Origin: Flavobacterium psychrophilum
Lineage (GTDB): Bacteria; Bacteroidota; Bacteroidia; Flavobacteriales; Flavobacteriaceae
DNA length: 64,000 nt
Assembly: GCA_945862065.1 (NCBI GenBank)
Contig: CAMAWT010000006.1
Coordinates: 1 to 64,000 of the forward strand
Direction: 5' to 3'
The translations under genes and the position numbers were made by a program. This document shows, one piece after another, positions 54,099 through 61,953 of the stretch. Below the pieces are notes generated by a model. That model was not told where the DNA came from. It did no database searches and saw only the letters and a list, made by a program, of their open reading frames with translations. The stretch's first letter is position 1. Each line of letters begins with the position of its first letter.

Positions 54099-55138
54099 TG
54101 AACTATACCATTTTACCCAATACTGATTTAAAAGTGAGCAAATTATGTTTGGGCACCATGACTTTTGGGAATCAGAATACAGAATTAGAAGCACATGAGC
54201 AATTGGATTATGCCGTTGAAAGAGGAATTAATTTTATTGATACCGCAGAAATGTATCCGATTGGCGGAAACGAACATATTTTTGGAAGTACAGAGCGACA
54301 AATAGGTTCGTGGTTACAAAAAATAGGAAGTAAAAAACGCGATGAATTAGTTATTGCCACTAAAATTGCAGGACCAAATCGTGGGTTAGAATACATTAGA
54401 CAACCGTTGGATTTTTCTAAAAAAAGCATCCATCAAGCGGTAGATTTAAGTTTAAAAAATTTACATACAGATTATATAGATTTGTATCAAACGCACTGGC
54501 CAGAGCGCATCATGAATATGTTTGGGAAACGAGGTATTACAGAAATTGATACTCATTGGAAAGAAAATATTCAAGAAGTACTTTCTGTTTTTGACGGATT
54601 GATAAAAGAAGGTAAAATCAAACATATTGGGATTTCAAACGAAGCACCTTGGGCCGTAATGAAATACATTAGCGAAAGCGAAAAACACAATTTACCTAAA
54701 ATTGCAACCATTCAAAACCCTTATTCGTTGCTAAACAGATTGTTTGAAGTGGGTCTATCTGAAATTTGTATGAGAGAAAGTGTTGGTTTGTTAGCTTATT
54801 CTCCATTAGGTTTTGGCATTTTGTCAGGAAAACATTTAAACGGAACCGTACCAAAAAGCAGAATCGATTTGTTTCCTCAGTTTACAAGATATACTGGACA
54901 TACAGCAACAATTGCTACTAAATTATATGAAAAATTAGCTCTTGAAAACGGTTTAACATTAACAGAAATGGCGTTGTCGTTTGTGTATAATCAAGGATTT
55001 GTTACTTCTACAATTATCGGAGCTACATCTATGGAACAATTAAAGGAAAATATTGATGCTAAAGACATCCATTTATCTAAAGAAGTTTTATTAGAAATAG
55101 ATAAAATTCATGATTTACAACCCAATCCAGCACCTTAA
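54098..55138 (+). CDS. Aldo/keto reductase (Tas-like)
   Basis: A 346-residue TIM-barrel NADPH-dependent oxidoreductase. LCLGTMTFGNQNTELEAHEQLDYAVERGINFIDTAEMYP holds catalytic Asp and Tyr, IKHIGISNEAPWAVMKY and the LLAYSPLGFGILSGKH segment hold the cofactor site. It resembles E. coli Tas-type reductases; the true substrate is open. It starts at the last base of the DinB-like gene and ends 3 bases from the convergent outer-membrane protein gene, with no room for a terminator. Confidence 0.93.
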   Translation: MNYTILPNTDLKVSKLCLGTMTFGNQNTELEAHEQLDYAVERGINFIDTAEMYPIGGNEHIFGSTERQIGSWLQKIGSKKRDELVIATKIAGPNRGLEYIRQPLDFSKKSIHQAVDLSLKNLHTDYIDLYQTHWPERIMNMFGKRGITEIDTHWKENIQEVLSVFDGLIKEGKIKHIGISNEAPWAVMKYISESEKHNLPKIATIQNPYSLLNRLFEVGLSEICMRESVGLLAYSPLGFGILSGKHLNGTVPKSRIDLFPQFTRYTGHTATIATKLYEKLALENGLTLTEMALSFVYNQGFVTSTIIGATSMEQLKENIDAKDIHLSKEVLLEIDKIHDLQPNPAP

Positions 55139-55141
55139 CAA

Positions 55142-55792
55142 TTAGAATCGATATACAATTCCAAATGTGTGTTGAATTTGATTGCCATACTTTTGTTGGT
55201 CAATACTCGATTTACCCATAGTTTGAAAAATCAATCCAAGATGGTTTAAAATATTATTCCTGTCGGAACAACAATTTTCAAATTTTTCAAACCATATATA
55301 AGTTCCAAAACCGTAATTGATTGTTGGTCTAGATTCACTATCAATAGAAGTGATTCCAGCACCAAGTGCCACAAAAGGTTCAAAATTTGAGAGTATATCA
55401 ATATTATAAATGATATTGTTTAAATTATATTTTGCATTTAAATCAAAAGCATAATATTTTTGTTCAACAGGAATAAATAAACCATCAACTAATTTTTTAG
55501 CTTCATAATTGTTCATTGTAAAAATACCTTCAATTGAAATTTTTTCTGATACTAAACGATTGTAACCAAAATAAGACGGATAGGCTGGTATGTTCCATTG
55601 TTGGTCATAATTGAATGCATTGTGGGTTTTTGTGAATGTGTCATCAATAATGTTTATCCCTACTATAAATTTATTTTCATAAACAGAATTGTATCTACTC
55701 TGAGAAAATGACATTTGGCTCAAACAAAAAATTGATGATAAAATAATAAATAAATTATTTTTTTTAATAATATAAAAAAAAATGTTTTTCAT
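55142..55792 (-). CDS. Hypothetical outer-membrane beta-barrel-like protein
   Basis: A 216-residue protein from ATG 55792 with a signal peptide (LFIILSSIFCLSQMSFSQS). The mature part is beta-rich with aromatic girdle residues (FVALGAGITSIDSESRPTINYGFGTYIWFEKF; the end IQHTFGIVYRF ends in an aromatic, as barrels do). I cannot name a family. A frame from 55825 adds 11 residues before the signal and is less likely. Confidence 0.75.
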   Translation of the reverse strand: MKNIFFYIIKKNNLFIILSSIFCLSQMSFSQSRYNSVYENKFIVGINIIDDTFTKTHNAFNYDQQWNIPAYPSYFGYNRLVSEKISIEGIFTMNNYEAKKLVDGLFIPVEQKYYAFDLNAKYNLNNIIYNIDILSNFEPFVALGAGITSIDSESRPTINYGFGTYIWFEKFENCCSDRNNILNHLGLIFQTMGKSSIDQQKYGNQIQHTFGIVYRF

Positions 55793-55979
55793 TTTTGCGG
55801 ATTTGTTTTTAAATAATATTTGCAAATATAATTAAATTAGTGAAAAATAATTTGATTCAACATCAATTGATTATTAAAAAAACGTAATTTTAAGGCAGTT
55901 ATTATTTTTGTATTAAATTATTTGACTTCCCGTTTTTAGTTTTAAAATACTATTTTTGACGAAAAGTAGTTATATCACT

Positions 55980-58900
55980 ATGTTGAATAATAAGTTTTTA
56001 TGGATATTTTTGTTTTGTGTTTCCTGCGTTGTAGCACAAAAAATAGAAACGCCATATAAAATTAAAACCTTCATAATTAGGCACGACACGTTAACAATTG
56101 ATGATGTACCCATTAATAAAGCTTTTTTCAAAATTGAAGACAGTCAAGGCAAAACCATCGACACGTCTAATTATTTTGTAGATTTTTCTAAAGCCAAACT
56201 TCTTTTCAAAAACAGCCATTTAACACAAGATTCAATCAAAGTTAGGTATTTAAAATTCCCAGATTTTCTTACAAAAACCTATTCAATTTATGATAAAGAC
56301 AAGATAATTTCGAATGATTCTGGGCAACTTTTGGTTTTTGAAAGAAAAACAAAAAATAGTTACAAACCATTTGATGGCCTGTCAACTTCAGGAAGTATAA
56401 CTCGGGGGGTTACTGTTGGAAACAATCAAAATGCAACGGTAAATTCAAATCTCGATTTGCAAATTTCTGGTAACATTTCAGATAAAATAACACTTAGAGC
56501 GTCTATACAAGACAGTAATATTCCACTGCAATCTGGAGGTTATTCACAAAAATTAGATGAATTTGATCAAATTTTTATTGAACTATTTTCAGATACTTGG
56601 AAAGTAAAAGCAGGCGACTTATTTGTAGAAAATCGAACCACTACATTTTTAAATTTCAACAAAAAAGTACAAGGAATTTCTAACTATTTTACCTTTGGAA
56701 CCCCTGAAAACAAAACTGAAATCAAAGCAACAGCAGCTTTAGTTAGAGGACAATATGCCAAAAGCACTTTCATAGGACAAGAAGGAAATCAAGGCCCCTA
56801 TAAATTAAAAGGCAATAATGGCGAATTATATGTGCTTGTAATTTCAGGTTCAGAGCGTGTTTTTGTGAATGGGAAATTACTATCAAGAGGCGAAAACAAC
56901 GATTACACCATTGATTATAATGCAGGAGAAATTATTTTTACGTCATTATTTCCTATTTCATCTGAAATGCGAATCGCAATAGAATATCAATATTCCGAAA
57001 GAAATTATTCTCGATTTATTACCTATGCCGGGGCTACGCACCAAGCAGAAAATTGGAATTTTGGGGGTTATTTATATTCAGAATCAGACATAAAAAACCA
57101 ACCCTTACAACAAAATTTATCTTCTCAGCAAGCGGAAATTTTGCAACAAGCAGGCGACAACACTTCTTTAATGAGCGCATCATCAGCATATATTGATTCT
57201 TATTCTGAAAATAAAATTTTGTATGTAAAAACAACCATAAATGGCGAAGACCGATTTGAATTTTCTAACAATCCAAACGATGTGTTATATAATGTGAAGT
57301 TTTCATTTGTGGGAAACAATCTCGGAAATTATATTATTTCGAATTCAAATACCATCGGAAAAATTTACCAATATATAAATCCAATAAACGGCGTTCCGCA
57401 AGGCAGTTATAGCCCTGTTAGCAGTATTATTCCGCCAACAAAAATTCAAATGGCTACATTTTTCGGAAAATTCAAACCTTCTGAACGTACTTCTGTCGAT
57501 TTTGAAATTGGATTATCAAACAATGATTCGAATTTATTTTCGTCTATTGATGATGCTAATAATAAAGGATTGGCATCCCGATTTGAAGGTAAAAAAAAGT
57601 ACGATATAGGCACCTCCAAGTTAGATGTATTTGTCAATCATCAATTTGTAGCACAAAATTTCCGAACTATAGAACGACTTTTTACCATTGAATTCAATAG
57701 AGATTGGAATTTGAATCTACCCCAAGGAAATCAAAGTTTGTTATCATCGGGCGTTCAATATACTTTTGACAAAAAAGGAGTCGTTTCATATCAAATTGAA
57801 AAATTAGATTTTTCAGAAAATTTTTCTGGAACAAGACATCGTTTAGACGGAAATTATATTTCCAAAAATAGTATCATCACACAAAAAGGCAGTTTTCTCA
57901 AAAGTAATGCAATAGCTTCAACTTCCAATTTTTTAAGAAACGAAACCCGATTTAAATATCAAAAAACCAATAATTGGGTTGGTGTAACCACGCGATTGGA
58001 AGACAATCAAGAACGCGTTTTGGCAACCAATCAACTTTCTTCTATCAGTCAACGCTTTACAGAATACGGTGTTTTCATGGGCAAAGGCGACAGTACCAAA
58101 GTTTTTACAGAAATTGGCTTTCTACGAAGAAAAAACGACAGTTTGCAAAACGGACTTTTACAACACGTTTCCTCATCAAATACCTATTATTTGAAATCAA
58201 AATTAATTCAAAACAAAACCACCAATTTATCGGTTTATTTCAATTTTAGAAAACTCAATTTTACAAATAATCTAATCGCTTCAGAGCCTTCATTAAACGC
58301 TCGATTGTATTATAACGATTCTTTTTTCAATCAACTAATTCAAACAAATACCACCTACGAAACCTTGTCGGGTTCCATCGCGCAACAAGAATTTACCTAT
58401 TTAGAAGTCAATCAAGGGCAAGGCGTTTATGCTTGGAATGACTATAATAACAACGGAATTCAAGAACTTCAAGAGTTTGAAATTGCGCCGTTTCCAGACC
58501 AAGCAAAATACGTTCGTGTATTTTTACCCAATCAATATTTCCTAAAAACGCATCAAAATAAATTTTCGCAATCCATCACACTTTCGCCTTCCAAATGGAT
58601 AAACAAAAAAGGTATTAAAAAAACATTTTCTCATTTTTACAATCAAACCTCTTTTGCAATAGATAGAAAAGAACCCAAAACCGATCAGTTTAACTTAAAT
58701 CCGTTCAACACCTCGTCGGATAATTTATTAGGGATGAACGCAAATTTCAGAAATAGTTTGTTTTACAATCGAGGCAAACAAAAAAATTCTATAACTTACA
58801 ATTATCTCAGTAATCATGTAAAAACCTTATTATCAATTGGTTCGCTAGAAAACACCAATGCTTCGCACCAAATTCAATACACCCATTTAATTCAAAAAAC

Positions 58901-59378
58901 GTGGTTGCTTAATGGTAGCGCCACCCAATCGAAAGCCAAAAGCTTGTCCGATAATTATTCCTCTAGAAATTACGAATTGCAAACGGAAGCCATTGAAACA
59001 AAAGCGTCCTATTTATTTTCAAAAAACACCAGCCTTTCCCTTTTTTACAAAAATCAAAACAAGCAAAATATAGGTAACGGTTTAGAATCATTAAATCAAA
59101 ACCAATTTGGAGCCATATTTAATTACTCCAACCAAGAAAATGTTACCATCAACGGCGAATTTTCATTATACTCCAATCAGTTCAACGGAAATGCGACATC
59201 GCCGGTCGCTTTCCAAATGCTCGAAGGCCTGCGGCCAGGACAAAACAACACGTGGCGCCTTTTATTACAAAAAAAACTTACCCAATATTTAGACATCAAC
59301 ATCAACTATCAAGGCAGAAAAGCAAACAATACCAACCTCATTCAAACGGGCAACATTCAGTTGAGAGCTTTTTTTTAG
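55980..59378 (+). CDS. Very large putative outer-membrane protein, unknown function
   Basis: A protein of 1132 residues from ATG 55980 (a TTG 8 codons upstream is possible). It has a signal peptide (FLWIFLFCVSCVVAQ), a ~150-residue beta domain, an unusual conserved-looking block (GSITRGVTVGNNQNATVNSN, GQEGNQGPYKLKGNNGELYV, NDYTIDYNAGEIIFTSLFP), then a ~700-residue region rich in alternating polar/aromatic strands that ends in Phe-Phe. That suggests a barrel of more than 20 strands. It has no T9SS tail and no TonB box that I recognise. The stop codon TAG is provided by the edge of repeat A copy 5. I do not know the function. Confidence 0.85.
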   Translation: MLNNKFLWIFLFCVSCVVAQKIETPYKIKTFIIRHDTLTIDDVPINKAFFKIEDSQGKTIDTSNYFVDFSKAKLLFKNSHLTQDSIKVRYLKFPDFLTKTYSIYDKDKIISNDSGQLLVFERKTKNSYKPFDGLSTSGSITRGVTVGNNQNATVNSNLDLQISGNISDKITLRASIQDSNIPLQSGGYSQKLDEFDQIFIELFSDTWKVKAGDLFVENRTTTFLNFNKKVQGISNYFTFGTPENKTEIKATAALVRGQYAKSTFIGQEGNQGPYKLKGNNGELYVLVISGSERVFVNGKLLSRGENNDYTIDYNAGEIIFTSLFPISSEMRIAIEYQYSERNYSRFITYAGATHQAENWNFGGYLYSESDIKNQPLQQNLSSQQAEILQQAGDNTSLMSASSAYIDSYSENKILYVKTTINGEDRFEFSNNPNDVLYNVKFSFVGNNLGNYIISNSNTIGKIYQYINPINGVPQGSYSPVSSIIPPTKIQMATFFGKFKPSERTSVDFEIGLSNNDSNLFSSIDDANNKGLASRFEGKKKYDIGTSKLDVFVNHQFVAQNFRTIERLFTIEFNRDWNLNLPQGNQSLLSSGVQYTFDKKGVVSYQIEKLDFSENFSGTRHRLDGNYISKNSIITQKGSFLKSNAIASTSNFLRNETRFKYQKTNNWVGVTTRLEDNQERVLATNQLSSISQRFTEYGVFMGKGDSTKVFTEIGFLRRKNDSLQNGLLQHVSSSNTYYLKSKLIQNKTTNLSVYFNFRKLNFTNNLIASEPSLNARLYYNDSFFNQLIQTNTTYETLSGSIAQQEFTYLEVNQGQGVYAWNDYNNNGIQELQEFEIAPFPDQAKYVRVFLPNQYFLKTHQNKFSQSITLSPSKWINKKGIKKTFSHFYNQTSFAIDRKEPKTDQFNLNPFNTSSDNLLGMNANFRNSLFYNRGKQKNSITYNYLSNHVKTLLSIGSLENTNASHQIQYTHLIQKTWLLNGSATQSKAKSLSDNYSSRNYELQTEAIETKASYLFSKNTSLSLFYKNQNKQNIGNGLESLNQNQFGAIFNYSNQENVTINGEFSLYSNQFNGNATSPVAFQMLEGLRPGQNNTWRLLLQKKLTQYLDININYQGRKANNTNLIQTGNIQLRAFF

Positions 59379-59476
59379 AAGCAATTGGCTTGGTCTGTAT
59401 TTATCTACCATTTTCCAGCTCTCGCCTTTATCTTGCTCCGTAAACTACGCAAGGATATCGGCTCCATCTGGGCTAA
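59374..59476 (-). repeat. Dispersed repeat A, copy 5
   Basis: On the plus strand it starts TTTAGAAGC, has CTCTCGCCTTTATCTTG and GGATATCGGCTCCATCTGGG, and ends GCTAAAA. The palindromic core is eroded (CTCCGTAAACTACGC instead of GCCCTACGGGAC). Its first bases overlap the stop codon (59376-59378) of the large membrane protein gene. Confidence 0.8.
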
Positions 59477-59562
59477 AAATTAAATCATTTTTGTATCAGA
59501 ATGTTTTTGGAACGGTATTTGTAAAATAAATTTTTAATAGTAACAAAAAAACAGATTCCAAA

Positions 59563-60336
59563 ATGAAAAAATTATTCACACTATGTTTATTATTGGCTTT
59601 CACAAGCTCAATTTTTGCTCAAGACTTAAAAGAAAAAGCTACCAAAGCAAAATCCAAAACAGAAAGAGCTGTAAAGGCTAAGTCTGCCAAAGCAGATCAA
59701 TTAAAAGAAGAAAAGGCTGCCGCTAAAAAAGAAGCCGCAAAAGCGAAAAAAGAAGCTGCTGCCGCTGCCAAGAAAGAAGCTGCCGCTGCCAAGAAAGAAG
59801 CTGCAAAAGAAGCGAAAGCGAAAACTTCAAAAGCCAAAAAAGAAGTAGAAGACAAAGTTTCTAAAACTGAAAAAAAAGCCAAAAGTGCCAAGGAGAAAGC
59901 TACCAAAACAGTTGAAGAAAAAGTTTCTAAAACTGAAAAGAAAGCCAAAAGTGCCAAAGAGAAAGCAACCAAAACAGTTGAAGAAAAAGGAGTAAAGCTT
60001 AAAAAAGACGGAACCGTAGACAAGCGTTACAATACATCCGACGTTAAAGAAAAAGCGACTAAAGCGACCAAAGAAGCTAAAGAAACAACCTCTAAAGCTA
60101 CAAAAGAAGTAAAGGGAAAAGCTACTTCTGAAACTTCAAAAGCAAAATCAAAAGTAAAAAAATCGGTTGTTGAAGAAACCGAAGACTTAAAACAAACTCC
60201 TGCTTCAAAAGCAGCTGAAAAGAAAGTAGCCGATAAAGTAACCGGAGAATACAAAGGTAAAAAAGTATTTACTGGACCAAGAGGCGGCACCTATTATATC
60301 AACAAAAACGGAAACAAAACATACATCGATAACTAA
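59563..60336 (+). CDS. Exported Lys/Ala-rich protein with PBCV-type basic adaptor motif
   Basis: A 257-residue, extremely Lys- and Ala-rich protein. A signal peptide (LFTLCLLLAFTSSIFAQ) precedes repeats of the KKEAAKAKKEAA kind and a 22-residue motif (KVSKTEKKAKSAKEKATKTV) present twice in tandem, both at protein and DNA level (66-base period at 59854 and 59920). The last ~30 residues (YKGKKVFTGPRGGTYYINKN then GNKTYID) match the small PBCV-specific basic adaptor module found in chlorella virus and some bacterial proteins. The long basic helix could bind nucleic acid, LPS or other polyanions outside the cell. This is inference. Confidence 0.85.
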   Translation: MKKLFTLCLLLAFTSSIFAQDLKEKATKAKSKTERAVKAKSAKADQLKEEKAAAKKEAAKAKKEAAAAAKKEAAAAKKEAAKEAKAKTSKAKKEVEDKVSKTEKKAKSAKEKATKTVEEKVSKTEKKAKSAKEKATKTVEEKGVKLKKDGTVDKRYNTSDVKEKATKATKEAKETTSKATKEVKGKATSETSKAKSKVKKSVVEETEDLKQTPASKAAEKKVADKVTGEYKGKKVFTGPRGGTYYINKNGNKTYIDN

Positions 60337-60542
60337 AAGTAACGATTGCTATTTTTTGCACCTAAAAGCTGTAAATTTTTGATTTATTTTTATAAATAAT
60401 CTTCATTTTAAAACAATAATTTAAAAGAATACACTTAAAATAAAATGCTTTTTTCTTTTTTGAAAAATGCATTTTTTTTGTTTAACTTTTTTAATAAAAA
60501 ATCAATAAAAAATAGTCGCGAAAACTTTCGAAAATAACTCTT

Positions 60543-60566
60543 AAAAGCCTTATTTTTAAGGGTTTT
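60543..60566 (+). terminator. Possible terminator after the Lys/Ala-rich gene
   Basis: A 10-bp stem (AAAAGCCTTA / TAAGGGTTTT, one mismatch), TTTT loop, then a T-rich tail. It is ~200 bases after the gene. Apart from this and the promoter at 60663, the 417-base gap before nrdB shows nothing I can assign; no NrdR box was recognised. Confidence 0.45.
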
Positions 60567-60662
60567 GTGTTTTATTTTAATTTATAAGGTGTTGTTATAC
60601 AGTATTTTACAAAAAACAACGCGAAGCCCTATAAAACGGCAATTGTTAAAAACTAAACCCGA

Positions 60663-60690
60663 TTGTGAATAAGTTTGACTTTTATTTTTG
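60663..60690 (+). promoter_or_regulatory. Candidate promoter of nrdB
   Basis: TTG (60663-60665), a 17-base gap and TATTTTTG (60683-60690) match the phylum consensus. It lies 63 bases upstream of the nrdB start. Confidence 0.55.
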
Positions 60691-60753
60691 ACATGAATTA
60701 ACCACCTTTGTAAATCTGAAATAGCACATTAAATTTAATAAAAAACAACCCAC

Positions 60754-61731
60754 ATGTTTGTACAAGAACCCATACTTCAAGAAAATAAAAATCGCTTTGT
60801 GATTTTCCCAATAAAGCATCATGATATTTGGGAATGGTACAAAAAAATGGAGGCTAGTTTTTGGACTGCCGAAGAAATCGATTTGTCTCAAGATTTAAAT
60901 GATTGGAATAACAAATTATCTGACGATGAAAGGTATTTTGTAAAACATATTTTGGCCTTTTTCGCAGCTTCTGATGGAATTGTAAATGAAAACTTGGCTG
61001 AAAATTTCGTAAACGAAGTACAATATGCTGAGGCGAAGTTCTTTTATGGTTTTCAAATCATGATGGAAAACATACATAGCGAAACATATTCGTTATTGAT
61101 TGATACCTACGTAAAAGACGAAACTGAAAAAGACCAATTATTTAACGCTTTAGAAGTTTTTCCTGCAATTAAGAAAAAAGCAGATTGGGCACTAAAATGG
61201 ATAGAATCTGATTCGTTTGCAGAGCGATTGATTGCTTTTGCAGCCGTAGAAGGTATTTTCTTTTCGGGAGCATTTTGTTCTATTTATTGGTTAAAAAAAC
61301 GTGGCTTAATGCCCGGACTTACTTTTTCAAACGAATTAATTTCGAGAGATGAAGGCGTTCATTGCGATTTTGCGGTGCATTTGCACAACCATCATTTGGT
61401 AAACAAAGTACCAAAAGAGCGCATTAGAGAAATTATTGTACAAGCTTTAGATATAGAAAGAGAGTTTATTACCGAGTCACTTCCAGTGAGTTTGATTGGT
61501 ATGAATGCCGTGTTGATGACGCAGTATTTAGAATTTGTTGCCGACAGATTATTGGTTGAACTAGGTTGTGACAGAGAATACAACACCAACAACCCTTTTG
61601 ACTTTATGGACATGATTTCGCTACAAGGAAAAACCAATTTCTTTGAGAAAAAAGTGGCCGAATACCAAAAAGCAGGTGTAATGAACACCGATGCTGAAGC
61701 GCATAAAATTACTTTCGACGCCGATTTTTAA
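60754..61731 (+). CDS. nrdB: Class Ia ribonucleotide reductase, beta subunit
   Basis: The radical-generating small subunit that makes dNTPs together with NrdA. Iron ligands are in the ExxH pairs ([16 protein letters not shown]) and in [18 protein letters not shown]. The radical Tyr is conserved in HSETY, as in class Ia (Y122 of E. coli). The 325 residues are standard. It is separated from nrdA by 222 bases that hold repeat B, so nrdA may or may not be in the same transcript. Confidence 0.96.
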   Translation: MFVQEPILQENKNRFVIFPIKHHDIWEWYKKMEASFWTAEEIDLSQDLNDWNNKLSDDERYFVKHILAFFAASDGIVNENLAENFVNEVQYAEAKFFYGFQIMMENIHSETYSLLIDTYVKDETEKDQLFNALEVFPAIKKKADWALKWIESDSFAERLIAFAAVEGIFFSGAFCSIYWLKKRGLMPGLTFSNELISRDEGVHCDFAVHLHNHHLVNKVPKERIREIIVQALDIEREFITESLPVSLIGMNAVLMTQYLEFVADRLLVELGCDREYNTNNPFDFMDMISLQGKTNFFEKKVAEYQKAGVMNTDAEAHKITFDADF

Positions 61732-61803
61732 TTTCTTTAGATTTTTAAAAGCCTAAACATTTGAACTTGCTAGAATTTTCTGGTAAGCCAAAACATTGAA
61801 GTG

Positions 61804-61885
61804 GTTTAGCCCAGATAGAAGTGGAAATCCTTTTCTTTTTTTTTAAAAAAGAAAAGATTGCAACGGATAGCTGGAATAGCTTCAA
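61804..61885 (+). repeat. Dispersed repeat B, copy 2
   Basis: It starts GTTTAGCCCAGATAGAAGTG, then AAATCC and the palindromic TTTTCTTTTTTTTT / AAAAAAGAAAAG centre, then GATTGCAACGGATAGCTGGA. It matches copy 1 at 22098-22175 (minus). The opening is shared with repeat A (GTTTAGCCCCGAT-GA). It lies between nrdB and nrdA. Confidence 0.75.
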
Positions 61886-61953
61886 AAAATAATAATAACA
61901 AATAACCCGAAAATGAGAAAGGGATTTCTTGTTTTCATTAAAAATGCTAGCGT

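Noticed and set aside
59697..60290. Ser/Phe/Ala-rich minus-strand frames opposite the Lys-rich gene
   Set aside because: They arise from the low-complexity AAG/GCT codons of the plus-strand gene.
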